NCBI GenBank assembly: GCA_002104945.1
Contig: MCFH01000004.1
Location: 906,001 to 970,000 of the forward strand
DNA length: 64,000 nucleotides
Source: Piromyces finnis
Taxonomy: Eukaryota > Neocallimastigomycota > Neocallimastigomycetes > Neocallimastigales > Neocallimastigaceae
Direction: 5' to 3'
In this document: positions 33,485 through 54,036 of the stretch, one piece after another
Layout: each line of letters starts with the position of its first letter
Numbering within the stretch: the stretch's first letter is position 1
Translations under genes and position numbers: made by a program
Notes under the pieces: model-generated
What the model was told of the DNA's origin: nothing
The model's database searches: none
Seen by the model: only the letters and a program-made list of their open reading frames with translations

Positions 33485-36400
33485 ATGGATGTTTCAAGTG
33501 ACAGTATAATAGATAAACTTAAAAGTAAAAATGATAATTTATTAACAAAAAAGAAAGCTATTTTATTATGGTATATTAGCAGTAAAAATATATTGATATA
33601 ATATTGAATGTTTTTCTTTAATAAATTAATAAAAATTAAATTTATTAATATTTAAGGATTCAAACAGTATTAGCTCAAAAACAAAATAGTAATGATAAAA
33701 CATTTAGTCCCGAAAATTTTTTAGAACCATTTAAAGTATTATATAGTATTATATATATATATTATAAAAATGAATATTGAGATAAAAAATCAATAATTAA
33801 ATGTATTTTTTGTTTTTATTAAAAAAATATATATATATAAAAAATAAATGAAGAATGGAGTGGAATTATGTAATTTAATGAATATCATTAATAATAATTG
33901 CATACTGAAAATTAAATTAGAATCTGGAGTTTTTTCATCGATAGAAAATTTGAATTTATTTGTTAATGGTAAATAATAATTAATATATAAAAAATATCAA
34001 GATTAATAAAAATACTTAAAATTTATTATTAATTATCTTACATAATATCACTAAATTTCAGCATGTAAAGATTATGGAATACAAAATATAAATGATTTTA
34101 ATCCATATAATTTTATTATGGAAGCAAAGAATTCAGAAGAAAAATTTATACAAATTATGAAAGAACTATGTTTGACTTCTGTAGAAAGAGGATTTAGCCT
34201 CCCAGACTTTAATATTGAAAAATGTATAGTTTAATACATAAATTTAACACTAAAATATAACCAGCATAATAATATATATGTATCTTATATAATTAATTTA
34301 TTTTTCAATATTTTTAAAATTATATATATGATTCAAACAAATCAATATTATTAATATAACATCCAATAAAAATAGTCAAAAGTTCTTTTGAAGACAAAAA
34401 AGATATGCAAGATAGTTCTGTAGTTAGAAGAATTTCAAAAAATTATATGAATATGAATATAAATTCAATGACATTTTCAAATATAGGAAACAAAGAATTA
34501 TCAGGACAATCAGTTATTTCTCCGAATCATTCAAAGGAGCCATCTCAAATATCTACAAGTTTAAAATCTCCAATAATATTAGAAGAAGGAGTAAATTCCA
34601 CATATGGTGAAGCTCCTAAAGATTTTTATCAAAAAATATGTTCAAGAATTGAAATGATGGAAAATAATCAATCAAAACTATATACTTTAATTAATGAAAT
34701 TAATATAAAAATGGTATATAATATTAATAATATTATTCATATAAATTTTAAATAAATTAATTCGAGATTTTCTAATATAATACAATATTATTTCTATTTC
34801 TATTTCTTATAATTGTTTTTAAAATTAATAATAATACTTTTAAAAATTAAATGCCATAAATGATTAAATTATATGAAATTCAATATATTATTTATTTAAT
34901 ATAAATACAGGATAAAATTGAGGTTCTTAATAATTATCAAAATAATTATATTGAAAAATTAGCAGCAAATACTCTTAATGGTTTAGATATAATGAATCAA
35001 CAGTTAGAAGCTATTCAAGTACGTTTAGAAAAAGCACCATCAAAGTCATTCGGTATTTCAAAAGGAAATTCACTTGCAAATATAAATACTAATGGTCTTC
35101 AAACTAGTAGCTCAACTTCATGTATTACAGCACCTCCTGAAAGTAGAAAACAAAGTCTATTTTTCGGTTCTTCAAAAGGAAATCAATCATTACCATCTTT
35201 ACAAAGCAAATTGAAATTCGGTCATTGGTCACATAATGATAATCCATTACCGAAATCAAATTTAAATCCTCAATCTCAAAATCAAACTCAATCTCAGAAT
35301 ATTTCTGTAGCTTCATCTGCTAATACTAATGAAAACTCTGCACCAACTCCTCAACTTCAATATAGTACATTACCAGAAAATATCATTCAAATGAATTTAT
35401 CAAGACAAGAAAATATGAGATTAAGTGTTATTTATGAATTATTTGCAACAGAAGCAGATTATTGTAGAGATCTAAATGTTATTATAAATGTAATTATGAT
35501 GTTTTATGCTATAATGGAATTTTTAATATTAAATATTATTTATTAATAGTAATATTTTTATAAATATATATAATTATTGAAGTGTCTCATGGAAAACATT
35601 TCAAAAAGTAAACTTTTATCTGAAAAAGAATTCAATTGGCTGTTTTCCAATGTGAAAGATTTAGTTGTTGTTAATAAGGTATAAATTATAAGATGATATT
35701 TTACATTGAAAGAAAAAAAAAAAAAAATGAAAACATTTATTTTATTATATTAATTAATTAATATTTACTTTGTTATAAATAAATTTGTAATATATAAATA
35801 ATAAAAGGAATTTAATGATAATTTGGTATCTCTAAAAGAAAATGATCCAGTTATTCCAGAAATTGGAAATGAGTTTTTGAAAATTGCTGAAAAGTTAAAA
35901 ACATATAAAGAATATTGTAGTAACTACCCATCAGCCTTGTCATTATTAAGAGAATTAAATCAAAAACCAGAGATTAAAAATCTTTTAACAGTAATAACTA
36001 CATAATATTTTAAATTAATAATAACATATAAAGCATATATTAATAAAAATTATATACATTATTTTTTTATTTAAGAAATTATCGACAGAAAATGCAGAAT
36101 GTAGAGGTTTAAGTTTGGAATCCTTTTTGGTAATATATAAGTATAACTTTTATTTAAATATTATTGAATTCCTCACACAAAAAATATTTTAAAAAAAATT
36201 TTTTAAAATATAAGATTAAACCTGTTCAAAGAATTTGTAAATACCCATTAATGATTAAAGTATGCTAACTTATCCTTTTCATAAACTAGTTGTTATTTAT
36301 ATCTAAATTTAAAAATACTTTGATAATAATTTTTATTTTTAATTATTTAATATATTAGGAACTACTTAAATATACTAGCAAAGACTCTAAGGATCATCCT

Positions 36401-37762
36401 ATTTTAGAAAATTCTTTAACAGTAATTGAAAATGTTATTGCATATGTAAATGAAGGTACTAAAGCATTAGAAGAAAAAGAAAGATTAAGTGGACTTCAAG
36501 CTAGAATTGAACTTTCAGAATTTCCAGATCTTCAATTAAAACTTGCTGATAAACATATGATTAAAGAAGGAAATGTTCAACGTTTAATTAATTCTAAAGC
36601 AAAAGATAGACATATGCTCTTATTTAATGATTGTTTACTTATATGTAAAGATTGGACAGCATCATATAAATATAAATACCAATTGGAAGAATTCTTACCA
36701 ATTAATTCAATAATTTTAAAAAATGAAATTAAAGGTATTAATTAAAATTCTTTTACTATAAAACTTTTAGTTTTTTTTTTTTGTTTATAACTATTATATA
36801 TTTTATTTGATAAACAGAAAAATTACCAAAAGGCCATACAAATGTCTTTCAGTTAATTTCAAAAAATAAAAAAATTAAACCTGAAAAATTACAAAATGGT
36901 AATAATTCAAGTGAACAACCAATATCTATATCTTTAATAAATGATTTATTAAAAAAAGAATGGACACAAAGTATATGGGATACTATCACTGAATCAAAAA
37001 AAATTCAAAGAGAGATTGAAACTTCTAATTCAAATAATAAAATTGATCTTGATATTGATGAAGAAATCAATATTACTATTAGAAAAAAAGTAATTTTTTA
37101 ATTAATAAATATATATTATTATTTCATTATTATTAAAAAGAATTAATTTTTTTTTGTAATATATTAAATAGGAAGAATTCCCTTCACTTGTTGAATTTAA
37201 TGGTGTTAAATGGAAGAAAGGTAAATTTTATTAATTTCAAGTTATAATAATTTTATATAAGGATTAATAAAATTAATATTTTTTATTCTAATTGATATAT
37301 ATTATAATTAAAATTAATTAAACAGCTGTGGCCGCAACAGGTCAAAATTATTATTTCAATACAGTAACATTCGATAGTATATGGAGATTACCAAATGAGT
37401 ATTACATTATTGATTCAGAAACAGGTGAAAAATATCTTCATAATGAGACAGAAAATGAAGAATCCAATAATACAGAAACTGATAATGATGAAGATAATGA
37501 TGGTAACTATGATGGTGATGATAGTGCTGGCGATAATGATGAAGATGATGATGAATATTATAATTCTGAAAATGTTGAAGGTTATCCAGATTGGAAAATA
37601 GTTAAAATGGAAAATAATATAACATATTACTTTAATAAATATACAAAAGAAACTCAATGGGAACATCCAAAGTCTAATTTTAATAATGAAGATACAATTG
37701 ACAATAAAAAGACAATTCAACAATTACAAAATATACTTATAAATGTTTCTCCAACACAGTAA
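33485..37762 (+). CDS. RhoGEF with CH, DH, PH and two WW domains, 14 exons
   Basis: Predicted activator of Rho-family GTPases. Exons: 33485-33570, 33657-33735, 33854-33968, 34062-34223, 34376-34713, 34911-35489, 35583-35678, 35808-35990, 36076-36129, 36215-36259, 36359-36734, 36818-37089, 37172-37220, 37326-37762; 956 residues, all in phase. An N-terminal calponin-homology-like domain (~25-145: AILLWIQTVL, FKNGVELCNLMN, CKDYGI) precedes a Ser/Gln-rich linker with a predicted helix. The DH domain (~430-630) has RLSVIYELFATEADYCRDL (CR1) and SFLIKPVQRICKYPLMIKEL (CR3), the latter across three short exons. A PH domain follows (~655-790: HMLLFNDCLLICK). Two WW domains sit near the C-terminus (YYFNTVTFDSIWRLP and YYFNKYTKETQWEHP), separated by an acidic Asp/Asn stretch. 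CH-DH-PH recalls Vav, but SH2/SH3 domains are absent and WW domains take their place. It probably acts at the cortex in actin control. Confidence 0.9.
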
Positions 37763-38164
37763 CTGATTTTATGAAAATTATAATGTTTCAATAAATATTT
37801 ATAAAAGTTTTCTTGTACTTTTATTTATTTAAATCCTATCATTTAAAACATTTAAATTTATAATATCATTATTTATAAATAATATTAAAAATGAATATAT
37901 TTTCATGGTTTTTTTAATAATAAAATAATTAAAATATTAATATCATGAATGAATAATATATATTTTTATGTACATTTTTAGACTTTTATTAATATTATTA
38001 AAAAAAAAAAATAAAATATAACAATAACAATATATTTTTAATATTACTATTTAAAATTTATGTATATATTAAAAAAAAAAAAATACAATGAATTTTTAAC
38101 AAATAGCAAGTTATTAAAAATGCATAATTATTTAATTTTTTTTTTTTTTTAACAATATTAATAA
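37763..38164. other. Short spacer between convergent genes
   Basis: About 400 bp of A+T-rich DNA between the 3' ends of the RhoGEF (plus) and the TPP1-like gene (minus), with A runs near 38000 and 38072 and a T run near 38138. No gene seen; both transcripts must end here. Confidence 0.45.
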
Positions 38165-44829
<6,665 letters not shown>

Positions 44830-45928
44830 TTTATATATAATAAATTTTAAATACTTTTATATAATTATTATAATAATTATCCAATTTAAATTATTTTATT
44901 TAAATTATATTTCAAAAATATTACTAGTTTAATTTTGTACTTATAAAATATATCCAATGTATTATTATTATTATTACTATTACTATTATTACTATTATTG
45001 CTATTATTATTTCTTAATGATAAAAAAAAATTAATTATTTTTTTTTTTGAAATTGGATTTCAAATAAAGTAATAATAATAATAATAATAAAATAATTGAA
45101 TACTTTTTAAACAAATTGAAAATTTTAATTTATATATAATAAATATTTTTTTAAAAAAATAATTAGATAAATAAATAAATAGTGTATAAGGCTTAATAAT
45201 GTATCTATATGACAAGATTTAATTCAATGACTATATTTTTATAATTTCTATAAAATTTCATTTCATTTGTTTCCCTTTAAGTATATAACTTTGACTTTTA
45301 TTCCTTTCGATTTTATTTAATATTCTCTAAATTTTTATAATAATTTAAATAGTATGATTGGATATATTGGACAACAACAATTAAGAAAAGTAAAATCTTA
45401 ATATTAATTATTATAATAATTTTTTTATATATAATTTAATGAATAAATTTTTTTTTGAAATTTTCCCTTCTCACAAAAATTAAAAGTAATAGTTTAGCAA
45501 TAAAAAAAAAAACTACTTTATTATAATAACACAAAATGAAAAGAATTTTATACTTATTTTTATTACATATTTATATTTTGGTGTTAAAATTTTTATATTT
45601 TGATATTCTTTTTTAATATTTAATTATTTTTTCTTTTATTTTTTATTTAAATGCTATGCAAAGTACCAAGTTTAAATATTTTTTACTTTGAATTATTCTT
45701 TTGTTAAAATAGTTATTGTTTTTGTTAGTATTACTATTAATTTTAGTTATTACAGAGAACATTATTAAGAATAATATTGCATAGATTATATTTAATTATT
45801 TATATTACATATTACATTTGATTAAGGTTTCTTTTTTTTTTATATATATATATATATATATTTATATTTTTTTATTATTACGTTTCATTTGTATGATTTT
45901 TTATTTTATTTGTTATTTTTTAATTTGT
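44830..45928. other. Intergenic, no gene seen
   Basis: About 1.1 kb containing the promoter of the TPP1-like gene and the 3' end of ARPC3. It has an imperfect ATT/ACT triplet tract at 44958-45015, an (ATA)n stretch near 45072-45090 and a TA dinucleotide run at 45840-45862. No coding frame recognised. Confidence 0.45.
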
Positions 45929-47627
45929 TTATGAAAGAGACTTTGTTATTCCCATGAACTTCTTCTTGGAGAAACTCATCCACCATTTACTTGGAACATC
46001 AGCATCAATATATATTCTTTCAATAATTCTAACAGCCATTTCTTGACGAAGTTGACTAATATATTGTTTCATAAGTTCTATTATATATATACATTATTTA
46101 ATAATAATACAACAATTTATAAATTTCATATAAAGTAAATTATATAAAAGTTTATAAGTTATATAATTAATGGATATAGAATTGATTAGCTTTTATATTT
46201 AGAAAAGAAGTTTTATAATAATATAGAAAAAAATAATATAATTATAATTTTTTATAGTAATTTACATATATTTAATTTTTTATTAAAAAAAAAAAAAATA
46301 CATGTATATAGCTATAATAATTTATATTATATAATTTAATATTTTACCAGCTTGATTTCTGTCAACTGGAGCTTCAAAATAGGCATTAAGTGGGAAATTA
46401 GCATCTCCTGGAATAGAGAAGTTTTGAAGAGCATGAGAATTTAAAATCTTGTATCCTTCAATCTTGTTTGGTAAAGGACTCTTTTGACTAATTTTAGCTA
46501 AACATTCAGAAATAAAAATAATTAAATAAACTAAAACACGATCAGCAGTTCCTTTAAATTCGAAATTTTTGAATAAGCAATTAGCTCGGAAGACGTTAAG
46601 AGCTTCGTCAATAATATCTTCAATTTCAGTATTGGCTATTGTTATTGTTGTTATTATGTTTAATAATTCGATGTTTATTTTTTAACATAAGATGATATTC
46701 AATAATTTGTGTTATTTATTATTTGAATATATTTGTTTGTTTGTTTTTTATTATTATTTATTTATTTAATGATAAATATTATAATCAACATTTATGTATA
46801 TTTTAAATTGATATTTAAAAAAAAAAATAATAGTCATTAATATTATATTATAATTAATTTCTTTATAACTTAAAATAATTTTTATAAATTTTACTTTCAA
46901 TTGGAGCTGGACCCTTGTATTTGGTTTTTAAAGGTAAAATAGCCATGTTACCAATACAACGAAGATCGTCACCATTAAATGAAGAATGATAAGCCTATAA
47001 CAATAAAAATAATAATATAAATTATTTTTTTAATTTACTTAATTATATTGTTAAATTAATTTTTGAAAGAAATTTTTAACAAAAGATTCACTAGTAATTA
47101 TTTCGTTTCTATTATTGAAATATAATATATTATTTATTTGAATAAAAGAATGTGCAATTTTCATTATATTACATTTGAATTTCTTAATTTTAATTTGATT
47201 CTTTAATTATTATTGAATTTTTAGTTTATCTTAGTATTCCTATTTAGTTATACTTTTATATATTGTTATTATTATACTACATATAATTTAATACTTAAAA
47301 AAAATATATATATAAATATAAAACCATTTATATTTATAATTATTCAAATAGAGTATTATATTTGAATATAACAATAACTTTAATGTTATTTTTTTAATTA
47401 TTATATATGTAGTTATTATAATTCATTCATTCTTTATATTTATTGTATTTTCCATTTGAAATTGATTTAGTATTACTTAAAATATATAAAATATTTAATA
47501 TAATAAAAATCAAAATTTTCCTTCTTAAATTACAATTGTTTATTGATGTATTATTAATTATTTTAATATTGATTTTATATTAATTATAATTATTATTTTA
47601 TAGAAATTATTTAACACATACAGGCAT
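45929..47627 (-). CDS. Arp2/3 complex subunit 3 (ARPC3/p21)
   Basis: Structural subunit of the seven-protein Arp2/3 complex that nucleates branched actin. Four exons: 47622-47627, 46895-46994, 46348-46635, 45929-46077; 180 residues, close to the human 178. The first exon is only six bases (ATG CCT), spliced over a 627-base intron to give MPAYHSSFNGDD, identical to the human MPAYHSS start. Other matches include GNMAILPLKTKYKGPAP, a DEALNVFRANCLFKNFEFKG segment, YLIIFISECLAKI, FSIPGDANFPLNAYF and the C-terminal PSKWWMSFSKKKFMGITKSLS. Codon use is somewhat richer in C/G than its neighbours, as expected for an abundant cytoskeletal protein. In zoospores and germlings it would support cortical actin patches and endocytosis. 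Confidence 0.95.
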
Positions 47628-48100
47628 CTTTCTTTATTGTTTTATTTGAATTTTAATAAAATTAACAAATGAAATTATTTAATTGTTATTATTTATGGAT
47701 TTTATAGTAATTATTATTATTGATAATAACACCTTTTTTTTTTTTTTTTTTTTTTTTTTATTAAAATAAAAATAAAATTAGATAAAATTTTATTTATAAA
47801 TAAATAAAAGAAAATTATTTAATTATAAATTTAATTTATTGTAATTTTTAATTTATTTTTATTATATTTAAATTTTTAAAATTAATATAATACAATTTAA
47901 TATGTAATGGAATATACAATTGTTAATGTAGATGTATAATACATATAATGAAGTTCTTAAAAATTTTTTATTCTAAAACGGATATAAAATGTCATTATTT
48001 ATTAAGTAATCAATAAATGATTATAGATAATAATAAATTGGGATAGTAATACAATTTTAAAATATTATAAAAGTTCAAAAATTATAAATTAAAATATATA
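47628..48100. other. Intergenic, no gene seen
   Basis: About 470 bp between two minus-strand genes, with a T run at 47732-47759. It contains the ARPC3 promoter and the carboxypeptidase gene's 3' end. Nothing else recognised. Confidence 0.45.
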
Positions 48101-51100
48101 TTATTTATTTCTTTTTTTTAAGTGTTTTTTTTTAATATTTTTAGTGGGTATAGATGAAATAGATTGTGAAACGGATAAATTGGAAAAAGTTGAGCTTGTT
48201 TTTTTTAATTTTGAAAAACTTGCTTTCTTTCTAATAATTTTATTATTTAATGATGTACTTGATGATTGATTTGAACTACTTTTTGATTTGGAAATAGAAG
48301 ATTTCTTTTTTATATGTTTTGTTTCACTAGATTTCTTTTTTATAATTTTTTTATTTATTGAATTGTTGGACGTTGCACTTATCGAATTAATGAAACTGTT
48401 GGATTTAGAAATAGAAGAAGTTTTTGAAATATTCTTCTTTTCATTATTTGATATAATAGAACTTTTATTATGATGTTTTTTATTTAATGAATATTTTGAT
48501 TCAAATTCAGTTTTCTCATTTGACTGTGAAGTTTTATCCTTTGATAATGTTTTAATTGTTTTATCATTAGTTTTTTGAATAATTGATTTAGATGAATCTG
48601 GTGAAGTTAAATCAGAAGCAGCATCATTTTTTACTTTAAATTTATCATTTAAATTTTTCGAACTTATGGAAGTTGAAGATGAATTTAATAACGAATCTGT
48701 TGAATTACTTGAATATGAATTCTGATATCTATTTATTTTTTTCTCTCTGTTTTTAATTCCATCTAATGAGTTTGCTTTGTTAAAATTACTTGAAGTTTGA
48801 GATTTTAAATTCGAAAATCTATTCATTTTTTCTTTATTATACTCTGTACTGGCAATCAAACCTTTATTAATATTTGGGTTTGAATGAAATATTTTTGAAT
48901 GGTTTTCTTGAGAAGTTATACTATTTTTATTCTTCATTTTATTATTATTATTAATATTTCTTGCTTCATACAATAAATCCTAAAGTTTTTTATTAATAAA
49001 ATATATTAAATTATTATCAGAGATAAATATATTATATCAATTAATAGTATTATTGAAATACATTAGTAAAATCAAAATTCTTCGGTGCTAATGCAATATA
49101 CTGAATTGGCTAATATATATAATATATAAAAAATAAAATATTATGATTAATTATTTATTAACTTTTTTAATTTTATATTTTTGATTAATATACCTCAGGT
49201 TTATCATTAATTATATTCTAATTAAAGCATTTAAAAAAAAAAAGAATAATATATTAGTACATATAATGAATATTATTATTAAAAAATTATATATTTTTAC
49301 TTACTTTATTTTTTTTATTATCATGCTCTTGATTTACCTTAATATTTTTAATAAAATCTTTTAAATGTTCATTTTTATTATCTTCAAAAAAGGTCAACTA
49401 TAGAATTTTACAATATTGTTTAAATATATTATAAACTATGGTCAAAATAGAAATTTATATTATCATTGATGAATTTTACCTTATTTGAGCATGCAATATC
49501 TTCAATAATTGAAATCTTATTTATTTTTTTATTTGTAGTATTTTCAAGTGAATTTTGTTTATTGTAACTATTCGTTTTCTATTTGAATTTTATTATAAAA
49601 ATCGAAACAATTAAAAGGTGTAAAAAAAAAAAAAGTTAATACGCAATTACTAAATATTAGAAATATATTTAATATTTTTTTAATCCGACATTATCTAATC
49701 TATTTGTTGACTTATAATTATTAATAGTAGTACTACTTGAAAAAGATATCTTTTTTTCATTATAATTATTACTATTATGATTATGATTATTATTGTGATA
49801 ATTATTATTATTATCACTTATGCTATTATTGATGGTTTTATAATTTTCAAAATTTTCCATCTTATTAAATATATTTAACATTGAGTTAGATTTATTTACT
49901 TTATCCAATTTTTCTACTTTTTTAATATTTTCATTAGTATCTATTTTTTTTAATTTTTGTTCTTTTTTTTTAATTTTTCTGCTATTTTCATCATCAGAAG
50001 ACATATCACTGTTTTCAGAACTATTTTTTAATTCAATAATGTTATATTTAAAAAAATAATAAAAAAAAAGGAATAATGGATGTTATTTTAATATTATTAC
50101 ACTTAAGATAAAGAAATAATTAATATTTTTTTTTCTAAATTAACCTATCATCATTCTTTTCTTTTGAAAATAGTTTTATTTCTTTTAATAAAATTCTTTC
50201 ATAATTAGCATTATCATAACTATTTTTAAAATAAAGAAAAATAGTTTTTCCAAATGATTTTCCAATTTTTGAGAGTATTTTCATTGAATAATGTATACCT
50301 TTAGTAGATGTCAAATCAGAGCCACACATTGATGCTTCCATTGTATAACTTTTCAAAACATTATATTTTTTATGCATTGTAACCTTTAAAAGTTTTTAAA
50401 AGCAATAATTATTTATTTTTGTTTTTTTTTTTTTTTTTTTTGCAAATATTATTAAATAATACTTAAAACATACTCTTCCTGTTCCTTCCTTTACTTTTTC
50501 TATATTAAAATGACAACGATTAAAATATACATATTGTTTATAATAATTTGAAAATATGTAAGGGAATATTCGTTCCTTATATCTTTTTAATAAAATATAA
50601 ATAATAATTTATTTTCTAGTTATTAGCTTTGTTATATAAATTTTAAATCAACATATAATGAAAAGAAAATAGATTGATTAAAAAAATTTTAATGATTACC
50701 GATTGTCTTCATTATCATCGTTACTACATCCATATAAAAATGTACCAAATTTTCTACTATGACCATGCATATCAACAAACATTTCAATTGAATTGTTTTC
50801 AAGAGTCTTTTCAATCATTTTTATTACTGTATGGATTTCTGGTGTATACCGTATCAATTTCTTTTCTGATAAACGCCACTATGGTATAACATAATAATAA
50901 GTTTATTAATACTCTTTGATTTATAATTATATTATTTGAATATCTACTATATATGCTATTAAATATTATTAGATATATATTCATTACACATCTATTTAAA
51001 TCATATCCTGTTAATGAGCAACGACTATTTCCCTTTTTTTTTAAAAAAAAATTATATATTTTAGTATATATAATTTATATATACTTTAATAAAATATATT

Positions 51101-51915
51101 TATAAAAAAAAATACTTACAGAGATAACTCCATCTATAATTATATTGTATTTATATTTTACATTAAGATTTAGTAATCTAATATATTACATGACTGTGTT
51201 TAATTCCTAAGAAATTAAAAAAAAAAAAAAAAAAAAAAAATACCTGGATTTAACATTGGAATAATTTTTACAATATAATTATCCCTTATATATTGTGCTT
51301 CTTTTGTATTTCCGATCATAAATTCGATAAAACCCTTTATTTTAAAAATATTAAAAAAAAAAAAAAAAATTAGAATTCATATTAAAATTATATAATAATT
51401 ATTAAATCGTAATTAACTTTTATATACATTTAAATATCATACTTTAACCATAAAACTACTGTTTGTTTCACCTTCATATTAATTATTTTAGTTAATATAT
51501 ATTATTAAAATTTTATTAAATATTATAAAATTGAAGTAAATTAAAAAGTATAGATCTGAAGGAAAAAACGATAATATACATGGATGTACTCTTCCTGTTA
51601 TTATAATAACTTTTTTATTTTCATTATTAATCCTGTTATTAGTAATGGTTATAAGATCAATCCTATACAATATAATTTTCAAAAAATCATTAATTAAATA
51701 TATATATATTTTTTCGAATGAATTGGCAATTTCTATAGTTTAATTTATTACTTGTTTTTATTAATGGATTCACCAATAATTTCGTGATTTAGTACATTGA
51801 ATAATTTATTATCCATTTTCAATATATTTATATCCCTTGAATTATTGTATAGTATTTGATTTTTTTAATATGTAATATTTATTAAGTTAAATAATGAGGT
51901 GAGATGAAATCATTT

Positions 51916-51962
<47 letters not shown>

Positions 51963-54036
51963 TAATAAGAATACCTTTGAAGATCTGAATAGGTATATGG
52001 ATAACAATAAGCAATATAACATGTATCATTATCTTCTGTGAAAACAATTGACATATCTAGTAAATATGTTTGTTTAAAATTACTGCATTTTTTATTTTTA
52101 GTATAACTAATGTTATATCCTGTTCTATACCATCCAATATCTTTATTACGTATTAAATATTTTTTTAATAATTGGTAATTAATTAAATGATAATCATTTT
52201 TTAGCAATAAAATTAATATTTTTTTTTTATTTTAATGATAAAATTTACTTTCTTTTTCTTTTTTTTTTTTAGAATATACAAGTACTTTCATTCCATTATT
52301 AAATAAACTTTTAGGTTTAGTGAAATTTCCTAATGTAAATTGATATTCATGATTTCCTTGCATATTTTTTACTTGAAAGAAGAACCATTGAACATGTCCT
52401 TTTAAATTATATTTATTTTAATTAATTAATAAATTTTATTATAATTACATATTACAATTATATAGCTAAATACCATTTGTATTTAAATCACATTTAAGTT
52501 GTAAAAAATAGGCATAATCGTCACTTTTTATAGTAATAAGGTTAAAAAAATAATAATGAATGATTTTTATATATATATATATTTAATACGAGAAATATAT
52601 ATAAAAAGAAGAGTTAATTGAATACAAACATTCTAATTGCTTTTTGTAAATTTCCACTTTCAAACCTTGAATCGAACAATAACGGGGGTGCACAATTATT
52701 TACCGTTCTCTGTATATAATAATACATAACATTTGAAAAATATATAATAAAATATGTTATATATAAATATAAATGTAGTGTTGATAAAATAACTTTAAAA
52801 AAAAAAGAGCATTATCAAATCAAATATTTTAAATAATTACTGGAACAGGAATTTCATCCCAAAATTCATTATAAACTATATAAGGTTCAAAATGATGATT
52901 CTTATCCACATTTGATTCTTTTTCCTCGGGAATATCTTTAGCTATTACATGTAATATATATATATTCCTTTTTTTTTTAATATCACAATTTTTTTTCTTT
53001 ATGTAAATCTATATGAAATTGTAAAACTAAAAAATATTACTAATATAAAAGGTTTCTTGACATTTTGTTTCCATTAATAATGGTAATGTTATAACACATT
53101 TCTTCCCATTTGGACTATGAATAATTCATAAAATAATTAATATACCGGGATTATTAAATTGAAAAAAAAAAGGGTATTAAATAATAATTAATATTTACAA
53201 AATTGGTTTATATTGTATATTATTTAATTCATGTAGTGGCATCGGTTCATTAGACTTCATCCTTCCCGATATTTTATATGAATTAATATTAATTATATCA
53301 TCATTATTTTTATCATTATAATCTATATATATTAATAGATTAACAGATTTTATTTTATTACAATGTCAATAATGTTATTTAAAAATATCTTTGTGATATA
53401 TTCATTTTTTTAAATATAATAATTACTTTTGGTTTCATTGATTATTTTAGTTTCATCCTTATCTAATAAATTATAGGGATATTCAATAAAAAAAAAAAAA
53501 AAAAATACATTATCAATAAATTAATTATTAATTATATTTTAATACTATACTTTAAATTATCATTTAAAATAAATCAATACACTCAGATTCATTAAAATCA
53601 TTTTCCGTTAAAGTCTTATTCTTTTGATAGAAAAAAAAAATTATTATAGATTGTACATACAGAATTTATTTTAATAATTATTATTAATATATATGTTAGC
53701 TTTTTATTTATTATATTATATTAACAAGAGTCTTATTTATCTATCATCAAATTTTACATTTATATTATCTACCAATCTTATCGTTGAACTTTCATATTTT
53801 TCAATGTAAATATTTTTCCTCAACTCTCGATGTTTATAAGTATTATATAATTCTCGTATTTCATCTCTTCGCTTAATATCTTGTAATATTTGTAGTTTAA
53901 GATTAGAGTTATTAATAATAGAATTTGTACTATTTGTAAAAAAATTTGTTATAGCATTTTTTTCTTGAAATGTCTTCTTTTTATTTTCTGAATTAAAAAA
54001 TTTATCTATCTCAAAGGTTGACAATGTTTCCATCAT
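48101..54036 (-). CDS. Cytosolic carboxypeptidase (CCP/AGBL, M14) with Ser/Lys-rich tail, ~25 exons
   Basis: Zinc metallopeptidase predicted to trim polyglutamate from tubulin. Exons: 53758-54036, 53581-53620, 53427-53462, 53199-53322, 53041-53114, 52841-52941, 52630-52709, 52474-52523, 52249-52398, 51975-52140, 51752-51835, 51580-51662, 51443-51471, 51244-51334, 51120-51133, 50988-51032, 50700-50878, 50474-50582, 50145-50383, 49690-50020, 49480-49578, 49305-49397, 49194-49217, 49062-49109, 48101-48979; 1148 residues. The CCP N-domain has LLFDSRFESGNLQKAIR, GHVQWFFFQVKNMQG and YCYPYTYSDLQR. M14 residues: RVHPCETNSS (His and Glu zinc ligands, usual HPGE), GYDLNRCW, FVDMHGHSRK (third zinc ligand) and YTMEASMCG (catalytic Glu). 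A ~370-residue Ser/Lys/Asn tail follows. Uncertain points: the GTCGGA donor after 49690 that joins the tail, and the first three exons. Without that splice the protein would end at 49669. Confidence 0.85.

Noticed and set aside
51914-52207. Minus-strand frame of 97 codons ending in a poly-Lys tail
   Set aside because: Its middle is a real carboxypeptidase exon (51975-52140), but the first residues and the Lys tail are intron sequence; the tail is a poly(T) tract read in reverse.
52141-52248. Apparent broken frame in the carboxypeptidase at a poly(A/T) tract
   Set aside because: Treating 52141-52248 as an intron (donor GTAAAT, acceptor AAAG) restores phase and the family motif NIGWYRTGYNI, so no frameshift is needed.
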